Of a DNA stretch of 64,000 nt, positions 35,887 through 44,545 are shown piece after piece. Every line of letters starts with the position of its first letter. The first letter of the stretch is position 1. The notes beneath the pieces are model-generated. The model did not search any database, was not told the origin of the DNA, and saw nothing but the letters and a program-made list of their open reading frames with translations. Origin of the DNA: Bradyrhizobium sp. sGM-13 (lineage in GTDB: Bacteria; Pseudomonadota; Alphaproteobacteria; Rhizobiales; Xanthobacteraceae). Made by a program: the position numbers and the translations under genes. The DNA lies in NCBI RefSeq assembly GCF_018398875.1, contig NZ_JAGWDK010000001.1, positions 474,990 through 538,989 of the forward strand, in the 5' to 3' direction.

Positions 35887-36624
35887 CTACCACTTCTCGC
35901 CGAAGGGACGGATCTCCAGCTCGAAAGTCCAGGCGCTGCGCGGCTGCTGATAGAGCAGCCAATAGGATTCCGCGACCGATGATGGCGGCATCAAAGCATC
36001 GGGGTTATCCAGCGCGTTTGGACCGAGTGCCTCGATCCGTCGCTGGCGCACCCACTCGGTGTCGACGCCGGAATCAATGATGAGATGCGCCACGTGGATG
36101 TTCCTGGGCCCCAACTCGCGAGCGGCCGCCTGGGCGACGGCCCGCAAGCCGAACTTGGCGCTGGCAAAGGCTGCATAACCCGTTCCACCACGGAGACTCG
36201 CCGTCGCTCCAGTGAAGAAGATGTTGCCCTTGCCCCGCGGCAGCATGAGCCGCGCCGCTTCGCGCCCGGCGAGGAAGCCGGAATAGCAGGCCATTTCCCA
36301 CACCTTGCGGAACACGCGCTCGGTGGTTTCCAGAATCGGAAAGTTGACGTTGGCGCCGATGTTGAAGATACAGACCTCGAGAGGCGCGTGCTTGTCGGCA
36401 TCGCCGAGGAATGAAATGATTTCCTCCTCCTTGCGTGCGTCGAGCGAACGCGCGTGAATTTCGCCGCCGGCCTTCTCGATCTCCTTGACGAGCGGTTCGA
36501 GTTTTGCCCCGTTACGGCGCCCGGCAAACACCGTAAAGCCCTCTGAGGCAAACTTTTTGGCGATCCCACCGCCGATGTAGTCCCCGGCGCCGATCACGGC
36601 CACGGTTGCGTTTCTCTTTTGCAA
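35887..36624 (-). CDS. SDR family oxidoreductase with Phe at the catalytic Tyr position
   Basis: 245 residues, Rossmann fold with VIGAGDYIGGGIAKKFA in place of the usual TGxxxGxG. The YxxxK motif reads FASAK, so the catalytic Tyr is Phe; this matches the described SDR subgroup c10, which lacks the normal tetrad. Typical reductase chemistry is therefore doubtful. The start is a TTG (36624) with GGGAGAA upstream, 19 bases past the ligase stop; upstream in-frame sequence is inside the ligase gene and not similar to the paralogue. It is clearly paralogous to the SDR at 38.5 kb on the other side of the same promoter region. Confidence 0.88.
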   Translation of the reverse strand: MQKRNATVAVIGAGDYIGGGIAKKFASEGFTVFAGRRNGAKLEPLVKEIEKAGGEIHARSLDARKEEEIISFLGDADKHAPLEVCIFNIGANVNFPILETTERVFRKVWEMACYSGFLAGREAARLMLPRGKGNIFFTGATASLRGGTGYAAFASAKFGLRAVAQAAARELGPRNIHVAHLIIDSGVDTEWVRQRRIEALGPNALDNPDALMPPSSVAESYWLLYQQPRSAWTFELEIRPFGEKW

Positions 36625-36643
36625 GGGTCTTCTCCCGGTCAGG

Positions 36644-38248
36644 TTAGATCTGCTGTCTACGAAGCGGAGCCATCTGCGCCAGCGGAGCTTCGTCCACCTC
36701 GCGCAAAGACTCCGCCAGCTTATGCTTGAGTATCTTGCCGGTCGAAGTAGCCGGCAAGGCATCGAGGACGATGATTTCGGACGGCCGCTTGTAGGAGGTG
36801 AGCTGAAACCGAATGAAGTTCATCAGATCGGCCGGCGTCGCGCGCGACCCCGGCAGCAACTGTACAAAGGCGACAATCTCCTCATTGCCATCGGCCGGAC
36901 GGCCGACGACGGCGCATTGCACCACGTCCTTGTGTGAACTGAGCACCGCTTCCACCTCGGCGGGATAGACGTTGAAGCCCGAGCGGATGATCATTTCCTT
37001 GGTGCGGCCGACGACATAGAGGCAATCGCCGTCGAAGCGCGCCAGATCGCCGGTATTGAACCAACCCTCGCTGTCGATCACTTTGGCCGTCAGCTCCGGC
37101 GCGCGATAATAGCCGCGCATCACGTTGCGTCCGCGAACGTGAAGTTCTCCGACTTCACCCTTTGACAGCGGTATGCCATCGATTGTTCTGATGCGCCCCT
37201 CTACTCCCGGCAGCAGCGTGCCAACCGCCTGGTCGGACCGCGGCGCATCGAAGCGCACGCCGGATATTCCGGGCGAACATTCGGTGATTCCATAACCGTT
37301 GAGGAGCGCAAGGCCGAACTCCTTCTCCACACGCATCTTCAAATTCAGGTCGAGCGGCGCGCCTGCAACGGCTATCAAGCGCAAAGAGCTCCGGTCGAGC
37401 CGCTTCAGACCCGATACGCTTTTGTACTCCAGCAGGCGTTGATAGGTGGCGGGCACGCCATTGAGGATGGTTACGCCCTCCTCCGCGATCGCCCGGGCAG
37501 TTGCCGCCGGATCGAATTTGCGGACCATCCGCACCGTGCCGCCGACCATCAGCGTCATGATCAGGAGCGAGATGCCGACGATGTGCGAGATCGGCAACAC
37601 CAGATAGATCTTGTCGTCTCGATCCATCTTGCGGAAATGCGCCGTGGTCTTGGCGCTGATCAGCAGGCTTTCGTGAGAGAGCATCACCCCCTTCGGCGTG
37701 CCCGTCGTTCCCGAGGTGTAGATCAGCACCGCTACTTGTTTTGCCGGATCGGCCTCCACCGGCTCGACGGTAGCGCTTTCGTTCAGCGGGCCGATGCCAA
37801 TCTTCCGCAGCGCGCCAATTTGCCGGTTCTCCGCACCATAGCGTGATGCGTGCGCCGCGGCCTCCTTCGAGACATCCGACGTGAACAACATCCGGCGGGC
37901 GTCGCTATGATCGCGGATCTGGTCCAACTCGCGCGCCGACAGTCGCGGGTTGGCGACGATTGCCCAGGCGTCGAGCCGGCTCGCCGCAAGCAGCAAGGCC
38001 GCCAATGCAATGCAGTTTTCGCTGACGATCATCATACGATCGCCGGCTCGCACGCCGAGCGAGGAGAGAACGACGGCGATCTCGGCGACCCGCCCATCCA
38101 GGTCACGATAGCTCCAGGCGGCGCCATCTTCGATCAGGGCGATCCGGTCCGGGGCATTGACGACGTGGCCAGTCGTTACTTCATGGATGCGGCGCGGCAG
38201 CCCCGCAGCAATCTCATCGATATCGATTGCCCCTGAAAGACCCGTCAC
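36644..38248 (-). CDS. AMP-dependent acyl-CoA synthetase/ligase
   Basis: About 534 residues, ANL superfamily. The P-loop-like motif is LIYTSGTTGTPKGVMLSHE; others are NGYGITECSPG, GWFNTGDLARFDGDCLYVVG and the C-terminal catalytic Lys in ATSTGKILKHKLAE. It activates a carboxylic acid to its CoA ester, the entry step of the operon. The GTG at 38248 is preceded by GGGAGG with six-base spacing; the longest frame starts at TTG 38254, inside that spacing. First gene of the leftward operon, with a promoter and palindrome at 38301-38329. Confidence 0.92.
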   Translation of the reverse strand: MTGLSGAIDIDEIAAGLPRRIHEVTTGHVVNAPDRIALIEDGAAWSYRDLDGRVAEIAVVLSSLGVRAGDRMMIVSENCIALAALLLAASRLDAWAIVANPRLSARELDQIRDHSDARRMLFTSDVSKEAAAHASRYGAENRQIGALRKIGIGPLNESATVEPVEADPAKQVAVLIYTSGTTGTPKGVMLSHESLLISAKTTAHFRKMDRDDKIYLVLPISHIVGISLLIMTLMVGGTVRMVRKFDPAATARAIAEEGVTILNGVPATYQRLLEYKSVSGLKRLDRSSLRLIAVAGAPLDLNLKMRVEKEFGLALLNGYGITECSPGISGVRFDAPRSDQAVGTLLPGVEGRIRTIDGIPLSKGEVGELHVRGRNVMRGYYRAPELTAKVIDSEGWFNTGDLARFDGDCLYVVGRTKEMIIRSGFNVYPAEVEAVLSSHKDVVQCAVVGRPADGNEEIVAFVQLLPGSRATPADLMNFIRFQLTSYKRPSEIIVLDALPATSTGKILKHKLAESLREVDEAPLAQMAPLRRQQI

Positions 38249-38300
38249 CGTCAACCTCCCGAACAGCCAGCATTGCCCTGCTGCGTCGCGTGCGATATCG

Positions 38301-38329
38301 ATCTAACGTTCTTTTTTAGAACTCGTCAA
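38301..38329 (-). promoter_or_regulatory. promoter with operator palindrome in its spacer (site 1)
   Basis: On the minus strand: -35 TTGACG (38329-38324), a 17-base spacer, -10 TTAGAT (38306-38301). The spacer contains GTTCTAAAAAAGAAC (38308-38322), a palindrome GTTC-N7-GAAC. It sits about 50 bases before the acyl-CoA synthetase GTG and so should drive the seven-gene operon. The same layout recurs at 41.9 and 45.9 kb. Confidence 0.65.
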
Positions 38330-38435
38330 TTGCTAATTCGCCTTCTGGTGTTCAGGGCTCTAAAGAGGCAGCGGTCCTGTCGCTTTTACAGGACCTCGAA
38401 AAGCTCGTTTACAACGAGGTCGATAAGAGCTACCC

Positions 38436-38458
38436 ATAAGTACCAAATAAGAACTTAT
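38436..38458. promoter_or_regulatory. operator-like palindrome (site 5) upstream of the second SDR
   Basis: ATAAGTAC-CAAATAA-GAACTTAT: the eight-base arms are complementary at seven positions. The core GTAC-N7-GAAC has the same spacing as the palindromes in the promoters of this locus. It ends 14 bases before the SDR ATG, overlapping a TTATAG that could be a -10. Confidence 0.5.
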
Positions 38459-38472
38459 AGGGAGAGGCGAGA

Positions 38473-39216
38473 ATGGTGGAAGGTCGCGGCGTTGCAATAC
38501 TGGTTGGCGCGGGCGACGCCATCGGGGCGGCGGTCGCGCGTCGCTTTGCCAAAGGGGGCTACACCGTTTGTATCTGCCGGCGTGACGCAGCCAAATCCCA
38601 GGGACTGGTGGATGAACTCACCACTGCGGGTCATCGTATCCACGCTTTCAGCGTCGATGCTCGTCAGGAAGCCGAAGTTCAAAGGCTTTTTTCCGACGTC
38701 GAAAGCAACATCGGGCCGATCGAGGTCTGCCTTTTCAATGCCGGATCGAATGTCAACAAGCCCCTCGTGGAGACCACCGAAAAGCTGTTCTTCAAGGCCT
38801 GGGAACTGGCCTGCTACGCGGGTTTCCTGGTCGGACGCGAGGCCGCACGCGTCATGCTGCCACGTGGGCGCGGCACCATCTTCTTTACTGGTGCGACCGC
38901 CAGTGTCCGTGGCGGCCAGGGGTTTGCGGCGTTTTCATCGGCGAAATTTGGCCTTCGCGCGGTGGCCCAGGCCATGGCGCGCGAGCTGGGGCCGAAGAAC
39001 ATCCACGTGGTCCATCTCATCATTGACGCCGGCGTGGATAGCGAAGCCATTCATCAGCGCATGAAAGCGGCGAAGGGAATCGAGGCAAGCGAGATTCCCC
39101 AGGACAGTCTGACGAAGACGTCTTCCATCGCCGAGGTCTATTGGTTCGCCCATCAGCAAAGCCGAGACGGGTGGACCCATGAACTCGATCTTCGTCCGTC
39201 CGTGGAGAAATGGTGA
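38473..39216 (+). CDS. SDR family oxidoreductase with Phe at the catalytic Tyr position (paralogue)
   Basis: 247 residues with GGGAGAGG ahead of the ATG. It has ILVGAGDAIGAAVARRFA at the nucleotide-binding turn and FSSAK where YxxxK is expected, as in its paralogue at 35.9 kb. The two share long stretches such as FFTGATAS and SAKFGLRAVAQ and the same C-terminal EKW. It is transcribed away from the ligase operon. The stop overlaps the start of the GST gene (TGATG), so the pair is translationally coupled. Confidence 0.88.
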   Translation: MVEGRGVAILVGAGDAIGAAVARRFAKGGYTVCICRRDAAKSQGLVDELTTAGHRIHAFSVDARQEAEVQRLFSDVESNIGPIEVCLFNAGSNVNKPLVETTEKLFFKAWELACYAGFLVGREAARVMLPRGRGTIFFTGATASVRGGQGFAAFSSAKFGLRAVAQAMARELGPKNIHVVHLIIDAGVDSEAIHQRMKAAKGIEASEIPQDSLTKTSSIAEVYWFAHQQSRDGWTHELDLRPSVEKW

Positions 39217-39893
39217 TGAGCGCAACACCCGATCTAACCCTATGGGGCGTTGGTACAAGCCGCACCATCCGCCCGCACTGGGCCATGCACGAGCTTGGCT
39301 TGTCCTACAAAGTCAAACCGATCGGGCCGCGAACCGGCGAGACCAAGACGGCCGAGTACACCAGGCTCAATCCCCGCCAGAAGATTCCCCTGCTGCAGGA
39401 CGGCGACTTCTGCATCGGCGAAAGCGCCGCGATCGTCGCCTATCTGTCGCGAACCTATTCGACGCCAGGCCGTTCGCTAATTCCCGAAACCCAACGCGAG
39501 TTCGCCGCGTGGCTCGAATGGTGCTTCTTTATCGTGGCCGAACTCGATTCAACGAGCCTCTACGTCATGCGGCGACATCGCGCGGATGCACTGGGACATA
39601 TCTATGGAGTTGCGCCCGAAGTCGTCGCGCAGGCGGGTGAGTATTTCCGGCAACAGCTACGACACGTAGAGGTCGCGCTAGCGGACGGCCGGACATTCCT
39701 GATGGGTGACCAATTTACCAGCGCCGATATCCTGCTTACGACTTGCCTCGATTGGGCCATCGCCTACGGCGTCGGCATTTGCGACAACGCGCAACCCTAC
39801 CTTAAGCGCATCCAAAGCCGAGAGGCCTATCAGCGAGCCGTCGCGGCGAATGTTCCGGTGGCACCGATCACGCCGGCCGCGGCGAAGATCTGA
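39216..39893 (+). CDS. glutathione S-transferase family protein
   Basis: About 225 residues. The thioredoxin-like N-terminal domain has LWGVGTSRTIRPHWAMHELG, the cis-Pro in RQKIPLLQDGD and the glutathione-contacting ESAAIVAYL; the helical C-terminal domain has MGDQFTSADILLTTCLDW. GGAG is eight bases upstream of the ATG at 39216, favouring it over ATG 39210. Coupled to the SDR gene. In catabolic loci GSTs can act as isomerases or epoxide/halide-processing enzymes; the HCCA-isomerase-like gene nearby also belongs to a glutathione-using family. Confidence 0.9.
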   Translation: MSATPDLTLWGVGTSRTIRPHWAMHELGLSYKVKPIGPRTGETKTAEYTRLNPRQKIPLLQDGDFCIGESAAIVAYLSRTYSTPGRSLIPETQREFAAWLEWCFFIVAELDSTSLYVMRRHRADALGHIYGVAPEVVAQAGEYFRQQLRHVEVALADGRTFLMGDQFTSADILLTTCLDWAIAYGVGICDNAQPYLKRIQSREAYQRAVAANVPVAPITPAAAKI

Positions 39894-39900
39894 GCTTGAC

Positions 39901-41100
39901 CTAGACGGCCACGCGCACGGCGCGTTCGGCGACCATCTTGTCGATGGCGCTGTCGTCATACCCCAGTTCGCGCAACACATCGCGCGAATGCTCACCGACC
40001 CTCGGCGCCGGTCCGCCAATTGCAGCCTCATTGATTTCGAAGCGAGCCGCGGGCTTCGGCTGCCGCACCCGCCCGACTTTCGGCTGATCGAATTCCGCGA
40101 TGATACCGCGCGCCACAACCTGCTCATTGTGGATGATTTCGCTCCGCCGCAGGATTGGAGCGCAGGGTACATCCGCGGCATCCAGTCGCTCCAGCCATTC
40201 GGCGGTGGTATGCTGGCTGATATATTCAGCCATCTTGTTGATGCGGGCGGTGGCGTTGACCGAACGCGCCGATGGCGTCGCGAACCGGGGATCGTTGGCA
40301 AGCTCGGGATCGCCGGATGCCCGGCAGAAACCCTGCCATTCGGAATCCGAAATAGTGCCGGCGGTGATGTAGCCGTCACTGGTCTTGAACACGAGATCCG
40401 GCCGATCGTTGGGATCGGCTGCGGCGGCCTCGGCCCCTACGACCGTATACTGCATCATGCCTTCGGGCCAGAGATAGGAAATCATCGCATCCAGCATCGC
40501 GACCTGAATATGATCGCCCTGCCCGGTTTTCTCGCGGGCATAGAGGGCTGCCGCCACCGCCTGCGCAGTGAACACTGCAGTGGTCTTGTCGCATACGATC
40601 GTGCGGATCATTTGCGGACGGTTTGTTACCGGCTGCGACTGGATATCGGCGAAGCCCGACAGGCCCTGAATGATCGGGTCATAGACGCGCTTCTTTACAT
40701 ACGGGCCGGTATCGCCGACGCCGCTGATCGAGACATAGATCAGGCGCGGATGGCGCTGGCGCAATTCTTCCACGCCTAAACCGAGGCGCTCCATGGTGCC
40801 GGGCCGGAAGTTCTGCACCAGCACGTCGGCCTGCGCGACCAGCCTGGTGAGCACCTCACGGCCACCCGTGCTCTTGACGTCGATCGACAGCGAACGCTTG
40901 CCGCGGTTCGAAGAGATGAACAGCGCGGAGAACTCGCCGTCCTTGTCGATGGTGGCCCGGCTGCGGCGCGTAATATCGCCGCCGATCGGCTCGATCTTCA
41001 GCACGTCGGCGCCCTGGTCCGCCAGAAACATGGTCGCGAACGGGCCCGACACCACGCCGGTCAGGTCGAGGACACGAACACCGCTAAGCGGGCCAGGCAT
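39901..41100 (-). CDS. CaiB/BaiF family CoA-transferase
   Basis: About 399 residues. The N-terminus PLSGVRVLDLTGVVSGPFAT, then DQGADVLKIEPIGGDITRR, NRGKRSLSIDVKS and VLVQNFRPGTMERLGLG are standard family III features; the usual region of the catalytic Asp reads SGFADIQSQP. The ATG at 41100 has AGGGAG seven bases upstream; the frame extends to 41169 without support. It lies downstream of the HCCA-isomerase-like gene on the same strand. It may swap CoA between a pathway end product and a new substrate. Confidence 0.92.
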   Translation of the reverse strand: MPGPLSGVRVLDLTGVVSGPFATMFLADQGADVLKIEPIGGDITRRSRATIDKDGEFSALFISSNRGKRSLSIDVKSTGGREVLTRLVAQADVLVQNFRPGTMERLGLGVEELRQRHPRLIYVSISGVGDTGPYVKKRVYDPIIQGLSGFADIQSQPVTNRPQMIRTIVCDKTTAVFTAQAVAAALYAREKTGQGDHIQVAMLDAMISYLWPEGMMQYTVVGAEAAAADPNDRPDLVFKTSDGYITAGTISDSEWQGFCRASGDPELANDPRFATPSARSVNATARINKMAEYISQHTTAEWLERLDAADVPCAPILRRSEIIHNEQVVARGIIAEFDQPKVGRVRQPKPAARFEINEAAIGGPAPRVGEHSRDVLRELGYDDSAIDKMVAERAVRVAV

Positions 41101-41178
41101 GGACATTCTCCCTGCGTTCACTTTTGCTTTGGGTCCGGGAGTTTGGCTTTCGTCACTCAACCCGGACAATAGGCGCTG

Positions 41179-41811
41179 TTAGGCCGTCTTGGGAACAGGT
41201 TGCCTGGTCTGCTCGACGATCGATTCCTCGACGTCGCGGAGCTGGTCCTTGCCGAAGAACATTTCCTTTCCGACGAAGAAAGTCGGCGAACCGAATGCTC
41301 CCCTGCTGACTGCGTCGTTGGTCAGGTCGATCAGCCTCTTCTTGACGTCACCCTGCTGCGCGCGCGCGATCAGCCGGTCGATATCGATGCCTGAGGAGAT
41401 GAAGGCGTTACGAAAGATTTCGACGTCGTCCATCTTCTTCGGCTCCTCCCACATATGATGGTAGGCGGCGCGGAAATAGGGCTCGAACACGCCTTCGAAC
41501 TGGGCGGCGACGGCGCCACGCATCAGCATCAGCGTATTGACCGGAAAGAACGGATTCTGTTTGAACTTAGTCGCATTATGGCGACGAATGAAGCGCTGGG
41601 TCTCCAGCGCCTGGTATTCCGGCTTGTTCTTGATGCCGCGAAGCGAGTCGAACGGGGACATGTTGCCCGTCGCCTTGAAGATGCCGCCGAGCAGAACCGG
41701 GACATACGCGAATTTCACGCCGGTACGCCGCTCGATCCCCGGAATGGCTATTTCCGCCAGATAGGCGTTAGGACTGCCGAAATCGAACAGGAATTCTACC
41801 TTCAGGGGCAT
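41179..41811 (-). CDS. 2-hydroxychromene-2-carboxylate isomerase-like DsbA-family protein
   Basis: 210 residues of the HCCA isomerase / GST-kappa branch of the thioredoxin fold. The diagnostic start FLFDFGSPNAYLAE carries the Ser-Pro catalytic segment; the C-terminal part has GAFGSPTFFVGKEMFFGKDQL. Known members isomerise an intermediate of naphthalene and related aromatic degradation using glutathione, so this hints at an aromatic or cyclic substrate. First gene of a leftward pair with the CoA-transferase, behind a palindrome-containing promoter. Confidence 0.9.
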   Translation of the reverse strand: MPLKVEFLFDFGSPNAYLAEIAIPGIERRTGVKFAYVPVLLGGIFKATGNMSPFDSLRGIKNKPEYQALETQRFIRRHNATKFKQNPFFPVNTLMLMRGAVAAQFEGVFEPYFRAAYHHMWEEPKKMDDVEIFRNAFISSGIDIDRLIARAQQGDVKKRLIDLTNDAVSRGAFGSPTFFVGKEMFFGKDQLRDVEESIVEQTRQPVPKTA

Positions 41812-41883
41812 GTCGACTCCTCCCGGAGAGCGCGTTGTTGGTCAGGTCGATAATCAGCAGGCTGAACCCAAGCTTGCCATTTA

Positions 41884-41912
41884 TCCATACAGTTCTAAAA
41901 ACGAACTGTCAA
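41884..41912 (-). promoter_or_regulatory. promoter with operator palindrome in its spacer (site 2)
   Basis: On the minus strand: -35 TTGACA (41912-41907), 17-base spacer, -10 TATGGA (41889-41884). The spacer contains GTTCGTTTTTAGAAC (41906-41892), again GTTC-N7-GAAC. It lies 73 bases upstream of the HCCA-isomerase-like ATG and inside the divergent region shared with the HxlR-type regulator gene. Confidence 0.65.
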
Positions 41913-41953
41913 ATTATGCGGAATTTTCCTAATTTGACGCGAACCCCAGGGGA

Positions 41954-41982
41954 TTGTTTGGAGTTTAGTACCTAACTAGAAT
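41954..41982 (+). promoter_or_regulatory. putative promoter of the HxlR-type gene with overlapping operator-like site (site 6)
   Basis: TTGTTT (41954-41959), a 17-base spacer and TAGAAT (41977-41982) form a plausible promoter. AGTACCTAACTAGAAT (41967-41982) overlaps its spacer and -10 and resembles site 5 (AGTACCAAATAAGAAC). This suggests autoregulation. The site is the weakest palindrome of the set. Confidence 0.4.
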
Positions 41983-42049
41983 GGTAGCGGAACCAAAAGT
42001 TCGCTGGACGATTCGAGCGGAACTAGTGTGGGAAGACCGGAGAACAGGA

Positions 42050-42562
42050 ATGAGATGGGATGAACTGGAGGAAGAGCCGTGTTCGATGGCCCGGACCATC
42101 GGCGTGATCGGCGACCGCTGGACCCTTCTGATCCTGCGCGAGTGCTTCCTGCGCACGCGCCGCTTCGAGGGATTTCAGTCTGCGCTCGGGATCACACGCC
42201 ATCTGCTCGCCGAACGATTGAAGAAACTGGTCCGGCAAGGCGTGCTGCGCCGCATTCCCTATCAGGAGTCGCCCAAACGGCATGAATACATCCTTACCCA
42301 AAAGGGCCTCGATCTCTATCCGATCATGATGGCGATCGTGCATTGGGGCGACACGCACATGGTCGACGAACGCGGGCGGCCGTTGCTGCACCAGCACCGC
42401 AAATGCGGCAAGAACTTCGATCCGGTCATGGTGTGCTCCGAATGCGGCGAGCCGCTTTCGGCCAAGGAGGTTCATACCCACCCCGGCCCCGGTGCCCGAA
42501 CCACCGCGGCAATAAACGCGCCAGAGAAACCGAAGGCAAAGGCGCGCCGCAGCGCCGCGTGA
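42050..42562 (+). CDS. HxlR-family winged-helix transcriptional regulator
   Basis: About 170 residues. The start MRWDELEEEPCSMARTIGVI and GDRWTLLILRECFLRTRRF carry the HxlR pattern, including the conserved N-terminal Cys; RHLLAERLKKLVRQGVLRR is the recognition/wing region. The C-terminal extension has a CxxC pair (MVCSECGEPLS) plus a further Cys in RKCGKNF, a possible zinc site. The ATG at 42050 has GGAG upstream; the frame is open from 41981 without support. Divergent from the CoA-transferase operon. The best candidate for the regulator that binds the locus palindromes. Confidence 0.9.
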   Translation: MRWDELEEEPCSMARTIGVIGDRWTLLILRECFLRTRRFEGFQSALGITRHLLAERLKKLVRQGVLRRIPYQESPKRHEYILTQKGLDLYPIMMAIVHWGDTHMVDERGRPLLHQHRKCGKNFDPVMVCSECGEPLSAKEVHTHPGPGARTTAAINAPEKPKAKARRSAA

Positions 42563-42610
42563 GGTGGCCGCTCGCCCGGACGACCTCAGAGGCGAACGGC
42601 TGAAGCGCCC

Positions 42611-44410
42611 TTAGACCCGTATCACATCTCGATTTGTTTCGTTGCAGTAGAGGCGCTCTACCTGTTCAGAGCGATGTTTCAGCACGGCACGTTGATTGAC
42701 ATAGGCCTTATCGGTTATTTCTCCTGCGGCCAATGACGGCGGATCCGTCAGCAGGGAGAACGAACAGATTCGTTCGCTGCTTCCGACGGTCTCGTTGTAC
42801 TCCCGAAAACGATCTTTCAGAAATTGAACCACGAGAGGATCGCAGGTTAAATCCGAGGCTGGCGTGTTCGAAATCCGCGCTGCCTCGGTCGGATTCAACC
42901 AGCAGAGCAGCGCGCACGATTCACGGTTTTCTCCGGCAACGACAATGTCGAGCAATACGCCGCGCGTTGCGTCCAGGATTGCCGCGCGCATATTCCCGAT
43001 CGAGACCCACGTGCCGTTCGCGAGTTTGAAGTTCTCGGAAATTCTGCCTGTAAAGCGCAGCCCACGCTCCGGCTTTTGAGGATCCAGAAATGAGACGGTG
43101 TCGCCGATGCGATAGAACCCCTCCTCATCGAAAGCCTTTTCCGTCAAATCCGGCCTTCCGAGATAACCCGGGGTGACGTTGGGTCCCTTCACCCTCGCCT
43201 CGTAAGTATCGGAAACCGGGATCAGTTTTAGCTGCAGGCCCGGCGCGGGAAGACCAATCTCTCCCGGCTGGTCGGTGGCCCAATGGGTCGTACTGATGGT
43301 CGGGGCCGTTTCGGTGGTACCGTAGCCCGACATGACCGGAATTCGCCGGCCGGTGATCGACGATGTCAGCCGATAGAGCTTTTCAAGCGTCGCTTGCGAA
43401 ATTGCTGCTCCGGCATAGCTCAATCGATCCATACGCTTGAATACGCTGGCGCCAAAATCGAGGTCGTTCTCGATCGCGTCGCATAAGAGATTGTAGCCGG
43501 CAGGCACGTTGAACATGGCGGTGGGTGAAATGTCCCTGAGATTCGCGACCGTCTTGTGGAAGAGCTGAGGCAGCGGCCGGCCATCGTCGATGTAAAGTGT
43601 GCCGCCATTCTTGAGAATGCCGTGAAGGATTACGTTGCTGCCCATCGTATGGTGCCATGGCAGCCACTCAACCTGCACCGGCGCATCGGGAGCAGACACA
43701 AGCAGACTCCCCATTTGCAGGGAGCTCGCCATCATGCGGTGGGTATTGAGCACGCCTTTCGGGAAACCGGTCGAACCGGACGTGAAGAGAATCTTCGCGA
43801 TGGCATCGCAAGACACCGCACTTGATGCGCGCTCGAATCCATCGCTCAAACTTCGGGCGGTCAGAGTCCGGAAAGGCACCGTGTCCGGCGCGCCATCGAC
43901 GCTGATCCAGGTCACGGCTGCCAGTTCCGGAATGGAGCGGCCCGCAGAAAAGTCGCGTCCGCTCTGAACGAAAACGAAATTCGGACGTAGCACCTCCGCG
44001 ATATCGTTGAGACGAGCCAGACCGCCGGGCATCAGCGTGTAATTTGGCGATATCGGCGCCAGAATTACCCCTATCGACATCGCGGCAAACGAGATCACGG
44101 CGTTCTCGATGGAGTTTCCTGAAAGTACCGCCAGCTTGTCAGCCGGCTTTGCGCCCATATCGATCAGGCTTTGGCCGACCGCCTGAACCTGCAACCATGC
44201 TTCACCATAGGTAATCTCGTCCCATCCCCCCTTCGCATTGCGCTGCGCAAGAAAAATTCTATCCGGAGCAGAGCTTGCCCAGTTGGGTAGGAAATCCGTG
44301 ATGCGCCAAGTGCATTCCCCCAACTCAACAGGCGAGCTCAAGATGAGCGTGCCGTCGGTTCGACGCTCTATGCAAAGCTCCCTTGGCGCAAACGTCAGTG
44401 CCTTCGACAT
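42611..44410 (-). CDS. feruloyl-CoA synthase-like acyl-CoA ligase
   Basis: 599 residues, ANL superfamily, in the size range of feruloyl-CoA synthases. Motifs: KILFTSGSTGFPKGVLNTHR, MSGYGTTETAPT, GFYRIGDTVSF and the C-terminal Lys region GEITDKAYVNQRAVL, where EITDKxYxNQ is typical of that family. It should activate a phenylpropenoid or related acid with ATP and CoA. On the same strand downstream of the ABC binding-protein gene; no palindromic promoter was found directly upstream, so it may be read from the binding-protein promoter. No hydratase-lyase of the classical ferulate pathway lies alongside. Confidence 0.85.
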   Translation of the reverse strand: MSKALTFAPRELCIERRTDGTLILSSPVELGECTWRITDFLPNWASSAPDRIFLAQRNAKGGWDEITYGEAWLQVQAVGQSLIDMGAKPADKLAVLSGNSIENAVISFAAMSIGVILAPISPNYTLMPGGLARLNDIAEVLRPNFVFVQSGRDFSAGRSIPELAAVTWISVDGAPDTVPFRTLTARSLSDGFERASSAVSCDAIAKILFTSGSTGFPKGVLNTHRMMASSLQMGSLLVSAPDAPVQVEWLPWHHTMGSNVILHGILKNGGTLYIDDGRPLPQLFHKTVANLRDISPTAMFNVPAGYNLLCDAIENDLDFGASVFKRMDRLSYAGAAISQATLEKLYRLTSSITGRRIPVMSGYGTTETAPTISTTHWATDQPGEIGLPAPGLQLKLIPVSDTYEARVKGPNVTPGYLGRPDLTEKAFDEEGFYRIGDTVSFLDPQKPERGLRFTGRISENFKLANGTWVSIGNMRAAILDATRGVLLDIVVAGENRESCALLCWLNPTEAARISNTPASDLTCDPLVVQFLKDRFREYNETVGSSERICSFSLLTDPPSLAAGEITDKAYVNQRAVLKHRSEQVERLYCNETNRDVIRV

Positions 44411-44504
44411 GGAAAACGATCTCCTGAATTACCGGGAAAGGAGCGCTTGAAGGCAGCAACCCGATTCACTACCGCTACCTGGTGCTCGTGGGTCCGCCGG
44501 CCTG

Positions 44505-44520
44505 GATAACGCGAGTTATC
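44505..44520. repeat. perfect palindrome between the binding protein and ligase genes
   Basis: GATAAC-GCGA-GTTATC has six-base perfect arms. It lies in the 191-base gap between the ABC binding-protein gene and the ligase gene. Possible operator; nothing else supports a role. Confidence 0.35.
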
Positions 44521-44545
44521 AATCGGTCTGACGGGCCCGGCCGGT

